64,000 bases of DNA from Watersipora subatra (Eukaryota > Bryozoa > Gymnolaemata > Cheilostomatida > Watersiporidae): contig NC_088716.1 in NCBI RefSeq assembly GCF_963576615.1, positions 55,995,415 through 56,059,414 of the forward strand, read 5' to 3'. Shown here in pieces: positions 51,575-61,700 of this stretch (position 1 is the stretch's first letter; each line of letters begins with the position of its first letter). Position numbers and translations under genes: made by a program. The notes under the pieces are model-generated. The model was not told where the DNA came from, did no database searches, and saw only the letters and a list, made by a program, of their open reading frames with translations.

Positions 51575-53161
51575 GCCTATTTAAATATGTTACCAAGTCT
51601 TTGCAAAATTGTCAACAGTCTCTTAAAACTTACCCATCTGAATGGATTATACACAAATAGACAGATTTATTTGGCTGAAAATCGTTATTAAAACTTGCCA
51701 AGCCTTACATTTATCAAAGTTAAGACCGGAAATTGAAACGCCGAGCGACAGAGAATAGAACTATTAAGTCGTGTTTCACAAAAAAATAACGTGCACATTT
51801 TACCAACCTATAGCATTGTCGAATTGCCGAAGGTTTCTGTAATTAACGTATGAGTACTGAAATCATTTCATTTTTGCCGATTTCAAAGTAATTGACATTT
51901 TAGACACTTTTGAGTACTTCGGTATTCTAACCGTTGTCCAACGCAGTGTAAGTAAAGGAAATGACGATGATATTTTTTTCTAACGATTCTTATGAGATTA
52001 TTACAATATTTAATTATAAGTTTGGATGACTACAGAACAATGACTACGTAGTACAGATTTTCTAAAAATCTATATAAATATCACAACTTCTTGATATTGC
52101 TAGCTTTGGCGTTTTGAAATGTAAACAAAATTGTGCATTGGTTTTATATTATTACTATATTAATAATAATGGTTATTCTAATAATATCAGTGCATTTTAC
52201 TCCTAATATTGGCCAATATTGCATTTCTCCTATTGCAGGAGGAGAGATATAAACATATAATCTTTTCCTTTCATTATTGCTATTTTTTGTATATAATAAC
52301 ACCCACACTCAGTACATTACAGCTACCATTGCAGTTATCCTATTGCTCTGCAGTGCCATTTGACTGCTAATATTGCATTTCTCAACCATCAGTACCCTTT
52401 CTTTTTTCCAATATCACTTTGGTCGTGGACTGTATGACAGTGGAATTTCTAGTCATATATATAATTTTCATCTTGGCAATATCACACGGTGTGGTGTGAT
52501 AGTTTCTATGTTGTTCATTTGTAATCTTTATTCACGGATCACCACTTGTTGGAGACGCCGATACACAAACACCCCCTATTTTGGACCTAATGAGCCAAGG
52601 TTACTACAGTATGTTAGGTTCAGCAGCCGGAAACCGACTGAATGCAGAGCATGTGAAGAATCTGTTATAGCCAAAATATCATGACTTCACCAAGATAGAG
52701 TCTTCCTCTCCAACACAGTACTATGTATATATTATCTTCTGGTTCAAATTTATTACTGTCAAGGTTGGTTGAAACTGGCCAATGGAAGCTCAGCTGTGTA
52801 AGCACATGTGCTAGTGACAGATTTCAAAAACTTGCCTTCTACTATTTTTGACTGTTCATGATACAGGGGTCTTAAGGTTAAGCTGATGCCAGCCAGTCTA
52901 TCAAGGAGTTGTTCTACCGCATTAGTTTATCTCGCTTTCTTCTTTTTATTAGTTGTATTTCTCAAAAATTTTAAATGTAGATAGCTGATTGGACGGAATC
53001 AAAACTACCCACTGATAACACACATAATACACAAGTGTTACAAACACATTTCAGCCATCTGCCACCACGAGACTAACAGCCCTAAAGACTACCATACAAG
53101 CACACTTAACTATAGCTGGATACCTTGAGTAGTTATTACTAGGTCAAGTTCGTATTCAAGG
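51575..53161. other. Region between the Gypsy element and the second GT10 gene
   Basis: AT-rich with no supported gene. A 103-codon frame at 52373-52684 has no start context or family resemblance. It probably includes upstream sequence of the GT10 gene and the 3' flank of the S2 gene. Confidence 0.45.
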
Positions 53162-55768
53162 ATGAAGGAATGTTTTTATTATATACTAATACCTCTGGCA
53201 GCTTTACTCCTTCTTTTCAGCACATTCTTAGCATCAAGTAAGTCCTTAGCAGCTTCTTGCTTTATGTAGAGATGAACGGATGTCAGTAATATGATTCCTT
53301 CAATTACCTGTGAGGTACAGACGTATTACCAGAGGTACACATATATTACCAGGGGTGCACATGTATTACTAGAGATACACGTATTACCAGAGGTACACAT
53401 GTATTACCAGGGGTACACACGTATTACCAGAAGTAAACTTGTATTATTATAATTTACATAATCAGAGGTAATGATATACATGCATTTGATAAGAGCTGAA
53501 TTTAATCTTGTTATTTTGGGCGCAAATGCATTTTGGAATCTGATTGTGCTACCAAAATGAGGTACCAAAGTAAAGACATTGAGAAGATTTTTTGTGTATC
53601 GTACATATACTCTTGTAAAATGCAAATTTCTATTTGTGTTATTTTAATTGGCTTGCCAGTTTTCGCTTTCAGATGTCAAACAATTATCAAACTTGATAAT
53701 AATTCTTAAAAAATTGTTTTGATCTCATTAGGCAGTGAAAGTATTTCAATTGAATGCTTTTAAAATGATTTAAAATATGAAAAAATTATTTTCATTTTAG
53801 ATACTCCTTTCATAATTACATCCCAACAATATCACTCAAACATGGAGGAAACTAAGTTTCCATTGCTGGCAGCAGATTTGAACAAATGGTACAAGAAGAG
53901 GAAGGCTCCTCTGATATCAATGATGAATGGTCGACACAAATCAATTCCATCTACAAAAACCCTCAACTGTCAGATGTACACTTGCATTGTAAAAGAAGGA
54001 ACCAGAAACATGTCGGGAGCAGATATGGTAGTTTTTGCTGAACATGACATGGAAGCAATGCGGATTCCACCTAAGAAACACCCGACATCTCTCTGGGCTT
54101 TCCTATCCAGAGAGCCGCAAAACCACATCTACAAGGCCCCACAGAATCTCTGGGATGGAGTGTTCAACTATTCTGTAACCTATGACTCGGACACAGATGG
54201 CAATATGCACATATTTCGAGACCAAATTATAAAGCGATCTCGCAGATCTTTTCAAAATTTTGCAGCTGTAAAAGCAAATCGGGAGCCGAATGCTCTGTGG
54301 TTTGTCTCACACTGTACAGAGAACTGGAAAAAGCATCATGTTTGGAGTGCTAGGGCCGAGTATGCACTTGAACTATCTAAATACATAACAATTGATGTGT
54401 TCACAAAAGAAGATGGCTGTCGTGACCAGCTAAGATCACTTATTAAAAATGCAAATACCACAGTAGAACCTGGATTTAATGACTATACATTTTATTTAGC
54501 ATTTGAAAGCACGCTCTGTAAAGATTATGTAAGCGAGAAACTATGGAAGATTCTAGAAGCAAACATAGCTACTATTCCAATTGCATTAGGTGGCCTGTCA
54601 ATAGAGGAGTACACCAGAGTGGCACCACCTAGAAGTTTCATTCATGTCAAAAACTTCAGCTCACCCAAAGCTCTTGCGGATCACCTCAAATATGTAGCCA
54701 AAAATGATGCGGCCTTCAACTACTATCTACAATGGAGGAATGATTTCTTTCTCCGGAATACTAAAGGTCGCCAGAAACATGATGTAGGAGGTAAGAGTAT
54801 ATGTCAGGACTATAATTCATGAATTGCAAGGCCCATAATTCCTGAAAAACAAAGGCCATAATTTATTAATTGTAAGGGCCATACTTCCTGAATTGCAGGG
54901 GCCATAATTCCTGAGAAGCAAGGGCTATAGTTCCTGAATTGCAAGGGCCATAATTCCTGAATTGTAAGGGCCATAATTCATGACTTTAGGTGAATGGAAA
55001 CTTGAAGCTGCATCTCGATAGTGAACAAAAGATGGTGATAGGAAATGCTGATGTAACTTTGCTATAAAACAATGATGTAGCTTTACTGAATGAGCAGTTT
55101 CTCTTTACAAGTGCATGATCACCAGCATTCACATGGAGTAGGTGAGAAAAAAAGAGAAATTCATAGAGAAAACTTAACAACAAACTGGAAAAAACACAAG
55201 AGTCAACAGAGTTTAATCATTTCCTAAGGTTCTAATAGTAATAGTAATGCCAAACAAAACATAGTCCATTACAATTAAAGAATAATGAAATTTTTGTAAA
55301 GACTTGTCAGATGCTAACTATTCTAAGATACTGATTACTTCTACATTTTTAAAAAGTATAATATTCATAGCATTGAACAGTAAACAAGTAATTTTAGAAC
55401 CCGCTTCAAAAGGTAAAGAATCCCTAATTGCATTTAGTATCAGCCATTTTGACTTTGTCAGAACGGGTGCAGACATGAACACAGTAAGGTGTATTATTAT
55501 TAACTGGCAACGCAATATGGATACGATATTCAAAATTTGTCCCGCTACAACAGAAGAGAACTTGCTGACATCATTGACCATCCGGTTATTTTCTACATTG
55601 TTTGCAGATTACTACTGCCACCTGTGTGAGCTCACGCATGAGAAGCCTAACAAGGTGTGGGAGACATTCAGCAAAGATTTTGGGAAACACAAATGCCTGA
55701 ATGTATCTCAACCGAACGTCTATTGCAATTACTACAATATGTCTTGTCACACACAAACCGAAAACTAA
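53162..55768 (+). CDS. GT10 fucosyltransferase-like, three exons, 408 aa
   Basis: A second GDP-fucose-type GT10 enzyme, diverged from the intronless one. Exons 53162-53237, 53801-54790 and 55608-55768 join in phase. Exon 1 gives a short cytoplasmic tail and a type II anchor ([19 protein letters not shown]), with donor GTAAGT. Exon 2 carries the catalytic domain: [28 protein letters not shown] (~147-159, the family's FNxTxxYxxDSD) and the donor-site block [19 protein letters not shown] (~256-274). Exon 3 has the C-terminal CHLCELTHE seen in the family. After the acceptor motif the usual VPYG is replaced by HIFR, so its activity or specificity may differ. Poly(A) signals lie at 55889-55898. Exon 1 overlaps an exon of the S2 gene on the other strand, so it is less certain than exons 2 and 3. 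Confidence 0.85.
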
Positions 55769-58700
55769 TAATCGAAGCAAATATGTTATACGCATGCCAA
55801 GCAGAATTTGGGGGTTGACTGACAGGGCAAGCATCTGCAAGCAACTTACTTTGGTTTTATTATTTGCATGCTGTCTGCTACATGCATTAATAAATAAAGG
55901 GAAAACCCCTGTTAAATGTCATCATTTTTGGCCTACTACTATTTGGAACTGGTTTGCTATGAACAGCTATGGTGGGTTATTTGGAACTGGTTTGTTATAA
56001 ACAGCTATGGTAGGTTATTTGGAACTGGTTTGCTATGAACAGCTATGGTAGGTTATTTGGAACTGGTTTGTTATAAACAGCTATGGTAGGTTATTTGGAA
56101 CTGGTTTGCTATGAACAGCTATGGTAGGTTATTTGGAACTGGTTTGTTATGAACAACTTTGGTAGGTTATTTGGAACTGGTTTGTTATAAACAGCTATGA
56201 TAGGTTATTTGGAGCTGGTTTGCTATGAACAGCTATGGTAGGTTATTTGGAACTGGTTTGTTATAAACAGCTATGGTAGGTTATTTGGAACTGATCTGCT
56301 ATGAACAGCTATGGTAGGTTATTTAGAATTGGTTTGCTATGAACAGCTATGGTAGGTTATTTGGAACTGATTTGCTACGAATAGCTATGGTGGGTTATTT
56401 AAAACTGGTTTGCTATGAACAGCTATGGTGGGTTATTTGGAACTGGTTTGCTATGAACACCTATGGTAGGTTATTTGGAACTGGTTTGTTATGAACAGCT
56501 ATGGTGGGTTATTTGAAATTGGTTTGCTATGAACAGCTATGGTAGGCTATTTGGAACTGGTTTGCTATGAACATCTATGGTGGGTTATTTGGAACTGGTT
56601 TGCTATGAACAGCTATGGTAGGTTATTTGGAACTGGTTTGTTATGAACAACTTTGGTAGGTTATTTGGAGCTGGTTTGCTATGAACAACTATGGTAGGTT
56701 ACTTGGAACTGGTTTATTATGAACAGCTATGGTGGGTTATTTGAAATTGGTTTGCTATGAACAGCTATGGTAGGCTATTTGGAACTGGTTTGCTATGAAC
56801 ATCTATGGTGGGTTATTTGGAACTGGTTTGCTATGAACATCTATGGTGGGTTATTTAGAACTGGTTTGTTATGAACAACTTTGGTAGGTTATTTAGAACT
56901 GGTTTGCTATGAACAGCTATGGTAGGTTCATGAATAGTTTGTCTATATTTGGATACAACAGAGCTAAAAATTAGAATGTCTATTTCAAGTGGTTTAAGAA
57001 TTAGAGAGATGAAGAAATATGTAAGTTTCACTCCTCTGAAGATTGCTGTTATGGTGATCCACAGCACGGTTGAGCTTAAGTAAGAAAAACTGTTTCCAGA
57101 CAAGTTGAGCAAAGTTGGATAATCGCCAGCATATTAAAAGCTGAGTTGAATGACGCAAGATTAATTGGTACTTGCCTAGTCTAGAGGATGAATGCGCATC
57201 ACAATAACAGTTGGCTGTCTTTGTCAAAAATGTGGTATATAAAAACAATCCGGTTTTTAGAAAACTGATTTTGTATTTTCACAAAGCTACCAAAACAATT
57301 ATAAATTTATAGCAAAATCGTGCATGGGATTTAGCCTATGAAGATCAAAAGGGAACAACATGGTGTAGGTTTCATTTTAAGAAACTCTCATCCTTTGTCC
57401 ATCTCTCCTTTCCTAATAGTATCGACTTCTGTAACAGAATTACACTCTATGCTCGATTACTCTCAACTATCAAAGAATATGCAAAGTGTCAACAATACCT
57501 GCTGGTGGAGAGGGAAATTAATATCTATATTGGAGTTATCATTATTTAGTTATTATTATAAAAATCAAATAGCCAGTCTACGACTGTTTAGCTAGTAAGA
57601 TTGCCTGGCCAGGTAATCTTACTAAAATTACAGAGCGACGACTAACCTTGAAAAGGTTGCAGAACAGTTTGACAGAAGACGGAGTGTCATCGTTACCAGG
57701 AATGGGATATGCGATGATTCTTGGATCAGAGTTGGTATCGACGACTCCGATAGAAATCACCTGCATTTTAGCTGCCTCATGTACAGCCTTGTGCTGTGCA
57801 AAGACATTGTCAAGTGTACCCAAGAATATGCAGACATCTGGCAGTCGCGTCATTGACCGATACATAAAGGTGGCATTTGTGAATAAACCGAGCCTCCAAT
57901 TTCTACAAAGGTAAACAGACAAGCTGGTTGTATAAACCTGGAATTTAAAAAAAGGGAAGACAACACTGAGACTTCATCAATGAGCATAATTAAATTTTAA
58001 TAAACACACACAGATTATACAACTGGCATTTGATAACTCATCAAAAAACTCCAAGAAAACTCCAATAAAACTAAACACAGAACCTCGGAAGTACACAGAC
58101 ACCAACCTGCAATGCGCGTACTCTCCACACGCCTGCGCTGTTTCCTCTACAAGAATGGCATTGCGCCTGTTCCTGCATATGAATAAACAAAGTCCCTGCC
58201 TGTATGCTATATGAGCGAGTACATTCAATGCAAGCTTCAGGTGTATTGCAGTCTGTTCTAAGTCTATGATATCCTGGCCTAGACGGTTTCCTGAAAAGCA
58301 CAATGACAGTATAGGAAGTTACAGCTGTATAGTGGTTGGAAACACGAGATAAATCATTCTTGAAATCCAGTCAGATCTCGACTTCTGGTGCCGCAACATT
58401 ATAGATTTGTTAGCAAGTGACATAAAATTTGTGCAAATAATATTACTAAATAATCTTCAAAATATAATATCAGACAGAAGTTTCTTCAAAAATTGCAATT
58501 TAGTAAATCATTACATATACGTAATGTATTTGTATATTATACATGTATAATATACATATACATTATGCAAATGTATATTATACATGTATAATATACATAT
58601 ACATTATGCAAATGTATATTATACATGTATAATATACATATACATTATGTATTTGTATATTATACATGTATAATACATGCACTGGTTGTTGTATGATTTG

Positions 58701-61700
58701 GGTCTACGGTGGTTCAAAATTATCACATATTGCTTCATGCCTTCATTTATAGCATTAACTTCTGACATTTTCAGCATTTTTCAGCTGTTCTGTATAATTA
58801 TTAAGTTTTCATGGGATGTAAAAAAGGTATGAGTAGGCAAATCCAACAATCAAACTCTCTCCAGAACATAAAAGGAAGGTAATTAAGAGAGGAACATATC
58901 ACATACTTGACAAAACGGAGCGTTGCTTATAAAACCGTAATTTTTATTAAAAGTAGGATTTTCAATTATTTATTAAGATAAAGCTAGATAAAATGCAGCC
59001 AATTACAATGAGCTAGCTTCAGGACGTAGCGATTCAAGTCTACGTAGCTACATAGCACATAGGACAGATCCCTGCGACCAGATCCCTCACAGGATCTGTT
59101 TAGCCAATAATACTTCTAGTGAGTAAATAGACACGGCAAGGAAAGTAAAGGTATTAACAATTCTTCAAAAAATAACCAAAATATTCTTCAATTATTGTCA
59201 ATGATCATAAAAAGACTACCAAAGCTGCTGGCTATTCTTTTAACTAAAATACATGCCTGTCACAGGCCAGCTCCTTTAAAAGCCCCAACTGCGGTTACAC
59301 TTTTGTGATGACAAATGTGATGGCCTCAGGCTACATTTGACTGCACTCAAAACAGCTGTTTTTTCTAAAAAGCTGGTTACATCAAAAGCAAAGCCTTTTC
59401 TGTAATCAAGGCAAGATGGCATATGCTCTTAATAAATTTTAGACAGAAATTGAAAAAATATCAGCAGGACATTTAGGTATAAACTTTTAGATTATAACTA
59501 AAAACCTGTTAGTCTATCCCTCAAAAGTCCATGTTCTCTCCTTTATTCATAACTAGTGGTAAGCCTAATAATGTCTGGTAATTCTTCCATTTCAACCAGA
59601 TGCCTGCAGGTGGGTGCTTAAGAAGCTGGTTCTCTGGAACCAGATGGAGTTTTGATACCAAATATGTTTAGCAAGCTGACAGAAGGCACTGAGCATATGC
59701 ATGTTAAGTTTTGATACAATCGGCAAAAAAATCTAGAAACGCCAAGTACTCCTGAGGACACACACACAGACACGCACACACACGCATAGACTAGTGTTGG
59801 GCCGGTATATAATTTAGTGATGGATAGGATATCCTTGCAGTTTTTTATCAGTTTTCCCGGTGTCGGTATCCTCGATATTTACCATCTTCGGTATCCTTTG
59901 CCAACTAAGAAAGTTCGGTATTGTAGTTCGGTATATGGTTTTCAGTGTGTGTGTGTTTAACTTCAGCTTAACTATTGCCCATTTTTATATAACGCAAGTG
60001 AGGGATAAATCAAATATAAAACGTATAATTATAAATAAATTAATAAATATATATCAAACATATCAAATATCTAACAGGGGTTTATCAAATATAAAACGTA
60101 ATATACGTTTTATATTTGATAAAATATAAAAAGGTATATTACGTTTTACATTTTATCATTGTAAGACGTAATATAATACTAGATACCTATTATAGGTAAG
60201 CGTGGAAATGTTCGTTGAAGAAAGAGTTATAATATAACTCGCATGTGTTGTGTTTTCAGAATGTCTGAGAAAAAAGTTGTAATTGCTAATGTGCGCTGAG
60301 AGACTCTTTTTGATTAACGTGTTCGTCAAAGAGACGCTTTTGCAATTAACCATAACATCAATTGACTCGCAGTTGTAATCTCATTCCGTTACATGGCAAT
60401 TGTGCACGAGACATCAAATGAGCTCTTTCATAAGCAGCTCATTATGCGTGAGATTCTCCTGCGCATCACATCGCTGGTAATGCTGTAGCCTGTCAAATAC
60501 AAAAATCTATCCGGATAATCATTTACCGATAGGCTTTTACGAATAAATACTGATCATATCGAACCAGCCGCGGATAACTAGCTGTCACCGAAATGATTGG
60601 TTTTCTCGGATACCGATAACCTCTTGGTGTCTGTAAGAGCAGATAATTCGTTAACGGCCCAACACTAGCACAGACACGCACGCACAGACACACACACACG
60701 CACAGACACACACGCACATGCATGCACACACACACACACAGACACACACGCACAGACACACACACACACGCAGACACACACACAGACACACATGCACAAA
60801 CACACGCACGCACAGACACATACACGCACAGACACACACGCACAGACACACACACGCACAGACACACACACGCACAGACACACACACGCACACGTACAGA
60901 CACACACACGCACAGACACACACACAGACACACACGCACAGACACACACGCAGACACACACACGCAGACACACACACACACGCACAGACACACACACACG
61001 CACAGACACACACACACACGCGCACAGACATACACACACACACGCGCGCACACACACGGCATAGACACACACACTAACTGGCAAAATAGGATTTATTAAT
61101 AAGGATGCCATAACTAAACACTGAAACCCACAAAAACCTCTACCATAATAAAAGCAGTGTTCGTCCATTTGTCCGAAGCTACTCTAAGAGCGTTAGGAAA
61201 AAAGGTACGCTCGCACAAGAATCGAACACGTTGCGTCAGACTCTCAGGCTATAATGCTACCACAAGACCACTCAGTCACCTTAAAATTGTGTGCCTTAAC
61301 TCTTTATGGGTTGGGTAGTATGGCTAGGCAAAGAGCATCCGTATGGCCAAGAGTCTCATGATGCAGTTTTAACCGGCTTCGTTCAAATAATTTCTGATTA
61401 GTGAGCAATTAATAAATTACCATATTGCATCTGTACTTTTATATATATTACTTTATTGACAATAATTTCATTTCAAATAGAAATGTTTTTCAAATTATGC
61501 CATGCAATAATAATAAAGCAAGAAGAAAACAAGGGCAACAGTTATTCCCTGAAACCAAATAAATAGTTTGACAAACAGTGTTTAAACAACCTTTCTCTGC
61601 TAAGAGAACAGATATTAGGTAGAATATTGTGAGAGTAGCTAGCAATAATATTTAAAAGATAATTTAAACAAAAATAAACAACTATTTGCATATGTTGAGC

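Noticed and set aside
57578-57646. Read-through end of the S2 protein without a further exon
   Set aside because: Possible, but the tail shows no S2 resemblance, while splicing at GTTAGT to 53307 restores a VIEG continuation; kept only as an alternative.
60523-61168. Frames of CVCVCV and HTHTHT up to 183 codons
   Set aside because: CA-rich simple sequence; no other coding evidence.
61208-61280. tRNA gene
   Set aside because: Box A and B are recognisable but acceptor and anticodon stems do not pair well; better explained as a SINE head.
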